Shown here: piece by piece, positions 33,793 to 42,466 of the stretch | Layout: each line of letters starts with the position of its first letter | How positions within the stretch are numbered: position 1 is the stretch's first letter | Origin: Bacteroidota bacterium | GTDB lineage: Bacteria > Bacteroidota > Bacteroidia > Cytophagales > Cytophagaceae | NCBI GenBank assembly: GCA_023392125.1 | Contig: JAEVZS010000017.1 | Span: forward strand, 186,001 to 250,000 | Reading direction: 5' to 3' | DNA length: 64,000 nucleotides | Made by a program: the position numbers and the translations under genes | Notes under the pieces: generated by a model | Database searches by the model: none | Seen by the model: only the letters and a program-made list of their open reading frames with translations | What the model was told of the DNA's origin: nothing

Positions 33793-34949
33793 TGCTAAAG
33801 ATTTTATTTGTTGCACAAGCCGAGCTACGATATGAGCTGGGTGGCCCCAAGGTTGTTCTGGAGTTGGCAGATACATTGAAAGAAATGGGATGTGTGGTTT
33901 CTGTTGTTGGCCCTGATGAAGTCCGTCTGTACCTTGAGAAGAAAAATGTGAAAACTTCTTCGAGTTATAGTTATAACCTGAAAGAGTTTCTTAAATATGA
34001 AGCAGCTAATTATGATATTGTTGACTATGATGCTGGATATTTACCATTCGACAGAAGCTTATTTCCCAGTGAAACTTTAATGGTTGCACGTTCTGTACTA
34101 ATGATTCTGCATTTAAGAAAAATTGCTTTCCCTCGCAAAAAGGATATCTGGACTATAGTTAAGAAAATATTGACTGCAAACAAGTATAGAAGATACTTGA
34201 ATAGAAAGATGAATGATTTTTCTACTACTTTACACAATGCAGATTTAATTAATGTAAGTAACTATAAGGATGTTGATTATTTGCGGAGTCAGGCTATTGC
34301 CGGCGAGATTGTTGATATCCCATATGGGCTTACAAAAATTAGAATGGCTGAACTAAATCGTATTGCTCAAAGAGAAAAAACGTTTAGTCCTAATATCGTT
34401 TTTGTGGGAACTTATGATTACAGAAAAGGTGGTCTTGATATCCCCCAAATATTTAAATATGTGAAGGAGGCTATTCCATCAGCAAAGCTATATTTGCTTG
34501 GAGCAAAGGGACTTTTTACAAAATCTGAGGATATTTATTCTTTTTTCCCTAACCACCTTCATAGAGACATTGATATAGTGATGACTTATAAGTCAGAGAG
34601 CTTGTCTGATTATTTGACAGATATGACGATTGGAATATTCCCGTCTTATTTAGAAGGATTTGGATTTGCAGTTCTTGAGAAGATGGCTGCTGGTATTCCT
34701 GTATTTGCATATGATGTACCTGGTCCATGTTGTGTTGTGGAAAAAGATTATTTGGTTCAGAGTGGAAATTGGAGGGAAATTGCTCGAAGGGTTGTTGAAT
34801 CCTTAAATGATAAGGATAAACTTCAGACAATGAGTATGAAGGTCCGCGAACGGGCAGAAAGATTTACCTGGGATAGTATTGCTCATAAAACATTGGAAGT
34901 ATATACAGAAAAGCTTGCTCAGCAAAGAGCAGAAGCAACAAAGATATAG
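33792..34949 (+). CDS. Glycosyltransferase family 4
   Basis: 385 residues, GT-B fold. It begins MLKILFVAQAELRYELGGPKVVLE (Gly-rich acceptor loop) and has IVFVGTYDYRKGGLDIPQIF, AKLYLLGAKG, and GIFPSYLEGFGFAVLEKMAAGIPVFAYDVPG with the E-x7-E motif. Both halves of the active site are present. One-base overlap with the preceding gene. Confidence 0.92.
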   Translation: MLKILFVAQAELRYELGGPKVVLELADTLKEMGCVVSVVGPDEVRLYLEKKNVKTSSSYSYNLKEFLKYEAANYDIVDYDAGYLPFDRSLFPSETLMVARSVLMILHLRKIAFPRKKDIWTIVKKILTANKYRRYLNRKMNDFSTTLHNADLINVSNYKDVDYLRSQAIAGEIVDIPYGLTKIRMAELNRIAQREKTFSPNIVFVGTYDYRKGGLDIPQIFKYVKEAIPSAKLYLLGAKGLFTKSEDIYSFFPNHLHRDIDIVMTYKSESLSDYLTDMTIGIFPSYLEGFGFAVLEKMAAGIPVFAYDVPGPCCVVEKDYLVQSGNWREIARRVVESLNDKDKLQTMSMKVRERAERFTWDSIAHKTLEVYTEKLAQQRAEATKI

Positions 34950-34985
34950 TTGGGGGTAATACTGTCTGGAGTTATGATTGAAGAT

Positions 34986-36101
34986 ATGAAGAGAATTTTG
35001 TTTGTATGTGGCACTTTGGATCCGGGAAAGGATGGAGTTGGAGATTATACTCGGAAATTGGTTGATTCTCTGAATAAACTCGGATGTCAATGTGGAATAC
35101 TTGCTCTAAATGATCGTTTTGTTAAAGATTCTTTTGAAGAAAAAAACACAGCAGATTGTTATACATTGCGTTGTTCAAATAAACTTTCATGGAAGGAACG
35201 TATTGAGTTTTGTCAGATTTGGATTGCGCGATATAATCCCACTCAGCTATTTCTACAGTATGTTCCGTTTTCGTTCCAGTCTAAGGGGTTACATTATGGA
35301 TTAGAGTCGTATCTGATGAAAATCGGGAAAAATATGAAGTGGAATATTATGTTTCATGAACTTTCAGTAGGCTTGGATAAAGAAGCACCTTTGAAAATAA
35401 AGCTATGGGGAATTGTGCAGCGCGTATTAATTACACGATTAGTGAGCAAATTGAATCCGGAAAATGTTTACACTCAATCATCCCTGTATAAAAATATATT
35501 AGAGTCGAAGGGGATCAAAGCAAAATTAATGCCTTTGTTTTCCAATATTCCTCAGCTATCAGTAAGAAAAGAACAAGTAACGGACAATATTATTTTTGTG
35601 TTATTTGGGAGTATTCATCCCGGAGCACCGGTTGGGGGCTTTCTGAAAGAGTTGAAAAGTGTTTGTGATGAATTAAATAAGAAACCTGAATTTATTTTTA
35701 TAGGACGAAATGGTGCGGAACTAAAAACGTGGACTAATTATCTGGACAATTTTGGTATTGATTATGAAATATTGGGAGACCAATCGGAAGAGGAAGTATC
35801 ATGGATCTTGAATAAGGCGAGCTATGGTATTTCTACAACGCCATATTTTCAATCTGAGAAAAGCGGGGTGGTCGCGGCAATGAAAGAACATGGATTGTCA
35901 ATAATCTGTGTGGCCCGTTCCTGGACCCCGGCAGCAAAGTATTTACCAGCATTGATAAGCAATAGTATACGGTTGTATAAGATGGGCGTATTGAAAGATA
36001 ATCTCTGCCCAGCCGATACGGAGGTATGTAGTGCTGACACTATTGCCTTGCAGTTGCTGAGTGATCTGGGTTTGTCAATGAGTAATAAACATTTGAGATG
36101 A
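34986..36101 (+). CDS. GT-B fold glycosyltransferase
   Basis: 371 residues if started at the ATG at 34986 (MKRILFVCGTLDPGKDGVGDYTRKL); TTG at 34950 and ATG at 34974 are also in frame. The DGVGDYTRKL loop is typical of GT4-like N-terminal domains. The C-terminal domain is divergent: FVLFGSIHPGAP, EFIFIGRNGAEL, YGISTTPYFQSEKSGVVAAMKEHGL, where the usual E-x7-E is degraded to SEKSGVVAAMKE. It is still probably a transferase, but its activity is less certain than that of its neighbours. ATGA overlap with the next gene. Confidence 0.82.
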   Translation: MKRILFVCGTLDPGKDGVGDYTRKLVDSLNKLGCQCGILALNDRFVKDSFEEKNTADCYTLRCSNKLSWKERIEFCQIWIARYNPTQLFLQYVPFSFQSKGLHYGLESYLMKIGKNMKWNIMFHELSVGLDKEAPLKIKLWGIVQRVLITRLVSKLNPENVYTQSSLYKNILESKGIKAKLMPLFSNIPQLSVRKEQVTDNIIFVLFGSIHPGAPVGGFLKELKSVCDELNKKPEFIFIGRNGAELKTWTNYLDNFGIDYEILGDQSEEEVSWILNKASYGISTTPYFQSEKSGVVAAMKEHGLSIICVARSWTPAAKYLPALISNSIRLYKMGVLKDNLCPADTEVCSADTIALQLLSDLGLSMSNKHLR

Positions 36102-37321
36102 TTGTAGTAGTCAGCAATCCAGGTAAGCAGCACACTCATCAACTTTTGGAAGGTATACAAAGGTGTGCGGAGCCGGTGTTCGCCACTTCGTATTGGTGGC
36201 AACCTGGGAAATTACGGTACCGTGCACTTAGATTTTTACCTCGCATTTTACGTACCCGTATATTGACTCAGCTGAAAAAAAGATATCATGAGCCTATCAG
36301 GACTATTGCTGTTTTGGAGTTTCCGGGACCAGAGTTGAAGCGTTTATTGCGTTTGATCATATGGGGAAAGAAAAGGTTGGGAGGAATGACTTTTGTCAGA
36401 GAGAGAGAGTTCGACTATCGGGTTGCACATCGCTTGTCTCGTCTTAGCCCCCATATTGTGGTGGGGTATGAGATGGCTTGCCTGGAGACGTTTAAAGAAG
36501 CTAAGCGGCTGGGTGCAGTAACAGTACTGGACCTTGCACAAATACATTACAGAGAAATAGATGCTTTGGGAAAGCGCTTTCCTGTGTTTGGGACCTTGTT
36601 CGAAAATCGGAAACTACGGGAGACAATCAATCGGGTAAAAGAAAAAGAATTACAACTGGCCGATTATGTCTTGTGTTTGTCTGATTTTGCTTTTGACTCC
36701 CTCCGTAAGAACGGGATTCCGGAGCAAAAAATCTTTAAATTGAATTTAGGTTTTGCACCACATACTTTTCAGGCAAAAAGAGCATACAGAAAAGAGGGCC
36801 TTTTTCGTTTTGTTTTTGCTGGAACCATAACACGGCGAAAAGGTATTGATTTGTTGATTCGGGCTTTTCAGGAACTTGATCTGTCTGCTTCAGAATTGTT
36901 GCTAATTGGGCCCTTGACGGACGCAGAGGACATGTTACCCAAGAATGATCAGAGGATCCATCATGTGGATCATGTCCCTCAGGAACAGCTTAATGGCCTA
37001 TTTAATGATTCCGACTTGTTTGTTTTCCCGTCTTATCTGGATAGTTGGGGTATGGTAGTCGTAGAGGCCATGGCTTGTGGGCTTCCAGTGGTTGTGTCAA
37101 AGTATACAGGTGCTTCGGATGCTGTCAGTCGGGGAGGCGGCTTTATAATCGAACCGACACTGAAGTCGTTGAAAGAAATAATGTCTTATTTATATGAAAA
37201 CAGGGAGAAAGTAGAGCAATTAGGAAAGGAAGCGAGGCGAGTTGCTGAGCAGTATACCTGGTCGGTCTATCATGAACGCGTAGAGGAAGTATTTGAAATA
37301 ATTGCGGCGGAGGCTAAATAA
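36098..37321 (+). CDS. Glycosyltransferase family 4
   Basis: 407 residues, GT-B fold. The N-terminal part is very basic (RYRALRFLPRILRTRILTQL), suitable for binding the membrane face. The C-terminal half has FRFVFAGTITRRKGIDLLIRAF, SELLLIGPLTDAED and VFPSYLDSWGMVVVEAMACGLPVV with an E-containing motif close to the GT4 consensus. It overlaps the previous gene by four bases and the next by 20. By eye, base composition from here on is less AT-rich than in the preceding ten kilobases. Confidence 0.92.
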   Translation: MIVVVSNPGKQHTHQLLEGIQRCAEPVFATSYWWQPGKLRYRALRFLPRILRTRILTQLKKRYHEPIRTIAVLEFPGPELKRLLRLIIWGKKRLGGMTFVREREFDYRVAHRLSRLSPHIVVGYEMACLETFKEAKRLGAVTVLDLAQIHYREIDALGKRFPVFGTLFENRKLRETINRVKEKELQLADYVLCLSDFAFDSLRKNGIPEQKIFKLNLGFAPHTFQAKRAYRKEGLFRFVFAGTITRRKGIDLLIRAFQELDLSASELLLIGPLTDAEDMLPKNDQRIHHVDHVPQEQLNGLFNDSDLFVFPSYLDSWGMVVVEAMACGLPVVVSKYTGASDAVSRGGGFIIEPTLKSLKEIMSYLYENREKVEQLGKEARRVAEQYTWSVYHERVEEVFEIIAAEAK

Positions 37322-38699
37322 CCGAAATTTGGAAACAAGCGGATATATATTAACGGAGCGGCAGTTGCGGGTTTTGTTTTGGATAAAGCGCCTGATTATG
37401 CTCGTGTTTCTCCTGATTATTTTTGAGGGAGCCTTACGTAAGTGGGTACTCCCTTCATTGAGTGGTCCTTTATTTTTTATAAAAGACCCTATTGTATTAT
37501 TAATTTATCTGCTGGCTTTCAAGTATAGGCTTGGGCCACGTTCCCGTTTGTATAAAGGAAGTTTATTATTGGTTGCTTTATTTTTCTTTGCAGGGCTACT
37601 TCAATTGACGCTTAGCGTTTTTAATCCTTTAGTTTTGCTAATAGGTTTGCGTAACTATTTCTTGTTACTACCCCTTACTTTTATTATTGCGGAATATTTT
37701 AATAAGGAAGATTTGTTTCGTTTTGCCAGAGTTACCTGTTGGATTGCTTTGCCCACTTGTATACTTGTATACATGCAATATCATTCTGCACCAGATGCCT
37801 ATATTAATAAGAATGTGGGAGAGGGAGAAGGAACAAGAATATTTACCGTTGCGCAAGATATTGTACGTACAAGCGGTTTTTTCCCCTTTACGAGCGGTCA
37901 TGCCCAATACGTTTTGTTTTTTGTTGGGTTTCTGTTTTTAAATTATTTTCTTCCAAGGCGGGAACGTTTTCTCTTTCCGCTGCTTTATGCAGTATTATTG
38001 CTCATAGCGCCCGTATTGGTGGTATATGCTGGCTCTCGGGGACTGATTGCTAATATACTTGTGTTGAGTTCTTTCATTATGCTGGCTGCTTTGTTTTCCT
38101 TGTATAGGAAGAGCAGTTTCCGGGTTTGGGGCTTATTTATAATGGGAGGCGTATTGATTTATTTTTTTGGAACAATTTTTTTATCAGAGAATATAGCCGT
38201 ATTGGAAGAACGCTTCGAAAGCGCTTCGAAAAGTGAAGACACTATCTATCGATTTTTTAGTCCTTATATCGAAGTTTTCCATGTATTAGGATACGACGCA
38301 CCATTTTTTGGGACTGGATTAGGTACTGGTTCCAATGCCGGAGCATTTTTGATGACAGGTGAAAGAAGATTTATGACTGCAGAAGTGGAATGGGTCAGTA
38401 TAATGATTGAGGTTGGGCCGATATTAGGAAGCTTGTTTATAATTTATAGGGTGTTTTTAAGCCTAGGCGTTCTTTACTCTTCATTTTTGGTCTTTAGAAA
38501 AAAAGGTGTAATTATCCCTGTAGTTTTCTCTGCGATGGTGTTTATGAGTTTTTTGAGTGGGCAAATGACTAAGCAGGGTACAGAAATGTACTTTGCATGG
38601 TTTTTTATGGGTTTGGCTTTAGCTGCTAATAGAATATATGCAACCTCGGAGGTATACAAAGGAGAGAGTGCAGTAGAAGTACCTTTGTGCTCTGGATAG
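37302..38699 (+). CDS. O-antigen/EPS polymerase or ligase-like membrane protein (Wzy/WaaL-like)
   Basis: 465 residues with about eleven hydrophobic segments from 30 to 455 and a large loop at about 295-370 (ERFESASKSEDTIYRFFSPYIEVFHVLGYDAPFFG, given in part), the usual position of the periplasmic loop in Wzy and WaaL proteins. VYAGSRGLIANIL matches the SRG motif seen in this superfamily. It would join lipid-linked repeat units or ligate the finished chain. The start is TTG, 20 bases inside the upstream gene. No Wzx flippase accompanies it in this locus. Confidence 0.82.
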   Translation: MRRRLNNRNLETSGYILTERQLRVLFWIKRLIMLVFLLIIFEGALRKWVLPSLSGPLFFIKDPIVLLIYLLAFKYRLGPRSRLYKGSLLLVALFFFAGLLQLTLSVFNPLVLLIGLRNYFLLLPLTFIIAEYFNKEDLFRFARVTCWIALPTCILVYMQYHSAPDAYINKNVGEGEGTRIFTVAQDIVRTSGFFPFTSGHAQYVLFFVGFLFLNYFLPRRERFLFPLLYAVLLLIAPVLVVYAGSRGLIANILVLSSFIMLAALFSLYRKSSFRVWGLFIMGGVLIYFFGTIFLSENIAVLEERFESASKSEDTIYRFFSPYIEVFHVLGYDAPFFGTGLGTGSNAGAFLMTGERRFMTAEVEWVSIMIEVGPILGSLFIIYRVFLSLGVLYSSFLVFRKKGVIIPVVFSAMVFMSFLSGQMTKQGTEMYFAWFFMGLALAANRIYATSEVYKGESAVEVPLCSG

Positions 38700-38733
38700 T
38701 TGTTGATTAATAGTTAATTAAATAAGAATATTG

Positions 38734-39879
38734 ATGAATAATAACGATAGGGTATTTATACTTATTTCTAATTATCTTCCCGATAAACAGGAAAGTATGC
38801 GTCGTTATGCAGAGGCTTTGAAGTCTGGTCTGGCGGAATTTGGTTATGATGTTGAACTATGGACACCGCCTGTTATTTTTTCTTGCTTATTTAGGAACAC
38901 GGGAAATGGACTTGGAAAGTGGCTGGGATATTTGGATAAATGGATCATATATCCTTTGATTTTAAAGCTCACTCTATGTGCTCCGCGCTATCGAAAGAAT
39001 AATGTATGCTTTCATGTTTGTGATCATTCGAATGCTCCATATTTGGCGGTACTCCCCAAAAACCGAAGTGGAATCACTTGTCATGATGTGCTAGCTATAC
39101 AAGCAGCATTAGGCTATGAAGACACATATTGTGAAGCCTCTAAAACTGGACGGATTTTACAGTCTTGGATATTGCGAAATTTGATGAAAGCTGAGCGATT
39201 AGTGGCGGTTTCTCAGTATACTATGGATCAGTTGTTAATGCTTTCTGGTTCTCAGCTTACAAAAAGAAAATGGACGGTAGTGCATAATTTCTATAATGCA
39301 GAATTTTATCATATGCCGTCTGAGGAGTACAGATATTACCTAAAAAGATTAGGTATACCCGAAGGACAAGAATTTATCTTGCATATAGGGTCTTCTCTTC
39401 CCCGAAAAAACAGAAGATTGCTGATTAAATTATTAGTAGAGCTTGGAAACAGTTGGAATGGAAAGGTTTGTTTTACTGGGCAGCCTATAGATTCGCAATT
39501 AGCAGCAGAAATAGAGAAGTATGGATTGAAAGAACGTGTAATTTCGGTAGTTAAACCTACACACTTAGAACTCATAGCACTGTACTCTGCTTGTGTCGCT
39601 TTTGTATTTCCTTCATATTCCGAAGGATTTGGTTGGCCTGTGATTGAAGCTCAGGCATGTGGCGCCCCGGTATTAGCCAGCAATATCTCTCCAATTAAAG
39701 AGATAGGCGGGGAAGGAGCTTTGTTATATGCCCCTGATGATGTTCAAGGATTTGCTTCTGGTTTAAAAGAGATATTGAACACCGATTACAGACAGGAGAT
39801 AGTTCAAAAAGGCTTTCAAAATACTAGGCGTTTTGAAAGAAGAAAACTGATTGCGAAAATTATTGAATTATATAATTAA
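38734..39879 (+). CDS. Glycosyltransferase family 4
   Basis: 381 residues, GT-B fold, from ATG 38734 (a TTG one codon upstream is in frame). It has the motif FILISNYLPDKQESMRRYAEAL at the N-terminus, HDVLAIQAALG, RLVAVSQYTMDQL (nucleotide-sugar transferase type), EFILHIGSSLPRKNRRLL and VFPSYSEGFGWPVIEAQACGAPVLASNISP. Similar to mannosyltransferase-type GT4 enzymes, though the donor is not known. Confidence 0.92.
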   Translation: MNNNDRVFILISNYLPDKQESMRRYAEALKSGLAEFGYDVELWTPPVIFSCLFRNTGNGLGKWLGYLDKWIIYPLILKLTLCAPRYRKNNVCFHVCDHSNAPYLAVLPKNRSGITCHDVLAIQAALGYEDTYCEASKTGRILQSWILRNLMKAERLVAVSQYTMDQLLMLSGSQLTKRKWTVVHNFYNAEFYHMPSEEYRYYLKRLGIPEGQEFILHIGSSLPRKNRRLLIKLLVELGNSWNGKVCFTGQPIDSQLAAEIEKYGLKERVISVVKPTHLELIALYSACVAFVFPSYSEGFGWPVIEAQACGAPVLASNISPIKEIGGEGALLYAPDDVQGFASGLKEILNTDYRQEIVQKGFQNTRRFERRKLIAKIIELYN

Positions 39880-39887
39880 CTATAGAT

Positions 39888-40556
39888 ATGGACTTTATAA
39901 AAAAGATATTTTCTTTTTTTTTGCCTTGGCCTTTGAGACGAAGATACTTGAACTGGGTGTTTGGCTATGAAATAGACCCTTCGGCTAATATCGGATGGGC
40001 TTGGGTCTTTCCTAAGAAGTTAATAATGAAAGAGAAATCATGCATACGACATTTGACAATAGCCATTCATTTAGACATAATCAATATCGGAGCTTATTCA
40101 TCCATAGGGCGAAGTAATTGGATTACCGGATTTCCGAGTAATATTTCTTCCGGACATTTTGCCCATCAGCATAATCGGAAACCTGAGTTGCATATTGGCA
40201 AACACTCAGCAATCACAAAAAATCACCATTTAGATTGTACGGATATGATTCAATTGGGTGATTTTGTCACAGTAGCGGGATATCAATCTCAGTTACTTAC
40301 CCATTCTATCAATTTAACCGATAATAGACAGGACAGTCGCCCAATCTTTATTGGAGATTACTCTTTTGTATCTACTAATGTAGTCATTCTGGGTGGAGCA
40401 TCTTTACCAGCTTATTCCGTCTTGGGAGCAAAGTCTCTCCTAAATAAGGAATATGAAACTCCTTGGATGTTGTATGCCGGAAGTCCGGCTAGGCCAGTTA
40501 AAGAGATCTCAAAAGATGCTAAATATTTTCAAAGAACTATTGGTTATGTTATTTAA
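39888..40556 (+). CDS. Hexapeptide acyltransferase
   Basis: 222 residues, left-handed beta-helix from about 30 to 205: IDPSANIGWAWVFP, INIGAYSSIGRSNWITGFPS, LHIGKHSAITKNHHLDCT, IFIGDYSFVSTNVVILGGASLPAYSVLGAKS, and YAGSPARPVKEI near the C-terminus. KNHHLDCT holds candidate catalytic histidines. It lacks a membrane segment and probably O-acetylates an EPS sugar at the cytoplasmic face. It is a single-domain enzyme, unlike the two fusion proteins upstream. Confidence 0.87.
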   Translation: MDFIKKIFSFFLPWPLRRRYLNWVFGYEIDPSANIGWAWVFPKKLIMKEKSCIRHLTIAIHLDIINIGAYSSIGRSNWITGFPSNISSGHFAHQHNRKPELHIGKHSAITKNHHLDCTDMIQLGDFVTVAGYQSQLLTHSINLTDNRQDSRPIFIGDYSFVSTNVVILGGASLPAYSVLGAKSLLNKEYETPWMLYAGSPARPVKEISKDAKYFQRTIGYVI

Positions 40557-40600
40557 GTTTGAGGGATACGAAGTATATTGATTTTTGTAAATATATAATT

Positions 40601-41785
40601 TTGAGAATCTTACGAATAATTAGATCCATGGACCCTTCTTATGGTGGACCGTGTCAGGGCATACGTAATATTGTTCCGGAATTGGAGAAGTTAGGAGTCA
40701 GTAACGAAGTGGTATGTCTAAATAGTCCTGAAGCTCCATATTTAGCCAATGATCCGTTTCGTATACATGCACTTGGAGATTCTTCAGGCCCATGGGGATA
40801 TCACAAAAACTTGGAGCCATGGCTTCATGATAATATGAATCGGTTTGACATAGTGGTGATCCACGGATTGTGGCAGTATTATGGATATGTCACCTATAAA
40901 GTATGGAAAAGTTTAGAAAGGAATAAAGAAAGGCCATATTTATTGGTTATGCCACATGGAATGCTGGATCCTTATTTCCAAAAAGCTGTAGGGCGAAAGT
41001 TAAAAGCGATTAGAAACTGGTTATATTGGAAAATTATAGAAGGAAGGATTATTAATAAATCAGATGGGCTTTTATTTACCTGCCAAGCTGAGTTGGAACT
41101 GGCACGTTTGACTTTTTCTCCATATAAGCCTTCACAGCAATTTAATGTGGGATATGGAATACTGACACCACCGGTATATGAAGATGATTTTCGCATGGCA
41201 TTTAAGGCCTATTGTATACTCCCTGAGAATGAATCATATTGGTTGTTTCTAAGTAGAATTCATAAAAAAAAGGGAATTGACCTTTTAGTTAATGCTTATC
41301 TAACGTTGCAAAAGCAAGGACGAAAATTACCACATCTTGTGATAGCCGGGCCAGGAGAAGAAACGGAATATGGACAAGAAGTTAGAATGCTGGCTTCTAA
41401 GGGGCAAAATATACATTTTCCAGGGATGCTGAGGGGAGCGGCAAAATGGGGGGCTTTTTATGGAGCAGAGGCTTTTATTCTCCCAAGCCATCAGGAAAAC
41501 TTTGGTATTGCTGTGGTGGAAGCACTAGCTTGCGGTAAGCCGGTACTAATTAGTGATCAGGTGAATATATGGAGGGAAATACTGGATGAAGGTGCTGGTT
41601 TGGTGGGGAAAGATACAGAGGAAGGAGTTGTCAAGCTTTTGACTTCTTGGTTGTTATTGGAGAGTTCAGCTAAACTAACAATGGCATCGAGAGCCTTAGC
41701 TACTTACCGCAAGTACTATTCAGTGGTGGAAGCAGCAAAGAAAATGAAGAGTGTATTGGAAGAAGTGTATGATGAACGATATTGA
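40601..41785 (+). CDS. Glycosyltransferase family 4
   Basis: 394 residues if started at the TTG at 40601, which puts the conserved RILRIIRSMDPSYGGPCQG directly at the N-terminus; the frame is open to another TTG at 40559. GT-B motifs are PHGMLDPYFQKA (common in this GT4 branch), WLFLSRIHKKKGIDLLVNAY, LVIAGPGEETEYG and ILPSHQENFGIAVVEALACGKPVLISDQVNIWREI. Neither start is ATG. It overlaps the following acetyltransferase by about 17 bases. Confidence 0.9.
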   Translation: MRILRIIRSMDPSYGGPCQGIRNIVPELEKLGVSNEVVCLNSPEAPYLANDPFRIHALGDSSGPWGYHKNLEPWLHDNMNRFDIVVIHGLWQYYGYVTYKVWKSLERNKERPYLLVMPHGMLDPYFQKAVGRKLKAIRNWLYWKIIEGRIINKSDGLLFTCQAELELARLTFSPYKPSQQFNVGYGILTPPVYEDDFRMAFKAYCILPENESYWLFLSRIHKKKGIDLLVNAYLTLQKQGRKLPHLVIAGPGEETEYGQEVRMLASKGQNIHFPGMLRGAAKWGAFYGAEAFILPSHQENFGIAVVEALACGKPVLISDQVNIWREILDEGAGLVGKDTEEGVVKLLTSWLLLESSAKLTMASRALATYRKYYSVVEAAKKMKSVLEEVYDERY

Positions 41786-42332
41786 ACTGATCAAAAAACA
41801 AGACTTGGCAAAGTTTACTATGCCGCGGGAGTTCCGTGGTCGTCCCGGCTGGTATGTGCAGCTGTGGTGGCTGGTACAAGCGCTTTTTTTTCGTACCTCC
41901 CCTCAGGTCCTTTATGGTTGGCGGCGTTTTTTGCTACGTTTGTTTGGGGCCAGAGTCGGTAAGGGCGTTATCCTCCGTCCTTCTATACAAGTAACCTACC
42001 CATGGAAAGTGCAGATCGGTGATTATGCCTGGATCGGTGATGATGTGACCTTGTATTCGCTCGGAGAAATAATAATAGGCGCTAATGCAGTTATTAGTCA
42101 GAAATGTTATATATGTACAGGTAGTCATGATTATGCCAAGCCGGCATTTGACATATATTCCAAGCCGATACATATTGAAGATGAGGCCTGGCTGGCAACA
42201 GACGTGTTTGTAGCTCCGGGGGTTACGATTGGCAGGGGAGCAGTAGTTGGTGCCAGAAGCAGTGTGTTTAAAGATCTGGCCGGAGGCTATCTTTACGCAG
42301 GTAACCCGCTCAGAATGCTTCGCCCTCGTTGA
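41769..42332 (+). CDS. wcaF: WcaF-type colanic acid acetyltransferase
   Basis: 187 residues from ATG 41769 (ATG 41772 is an equal choice). It has the WcaF layout: an N-terminal hydrophobic/aromatic part (RGRPGWYVQLWWLVQALFF), then a beta-helix with VGKGVILRPSIQVTYPWKVQIG, YAWIGDDVTLYSLGEIIIG, YICTGSHDYAKPAF (catalytic His) and FVAPGVTIGRGAVVGARSSVF, ending in AGNPLRMLRPR. It O-acetylates a sugar of the lipid-linked repeat. Translation overlaps the preceding GT gene. Confidence 0.88.
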   Translation: MMNDIELIKKQDLAKFTMPREFRGRPGWYVQLWWLVQALFFRTSPQVLYGWRRFLLRLFGARVGKGVILRPSIQVTYPWKVQIGDYAWIGDDVTLYSLGEIIIGANAVISQKCYICTGSHDYAKPAFDIYSKPIHIEDEAWLATDVFVAPGVTIGRGAVVGARSSVFKDLAGGYLYAGNPLRMLRPR

Positions 42333-42466
42333 TTAGGATTATAACCGGAAGATATTGGATACAATGTATTTTATTGTCAGTCTCTCCCTGTGATTGTAAC
42401 GTACAAATCTATATTATTTTTACCTCTAAACAGTTTTACCTATCTTGCGGGTGATTTAAACCGCCC

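Noticed and set aside
37302..38699. Wzx flippase
   Set aside because: The central hydrophilic loop near residues 295-370 and the SRG motif fit the Wzy/WaaL polymerase-ligase group, not the 12-14 helix MATE-like Wzx fold.
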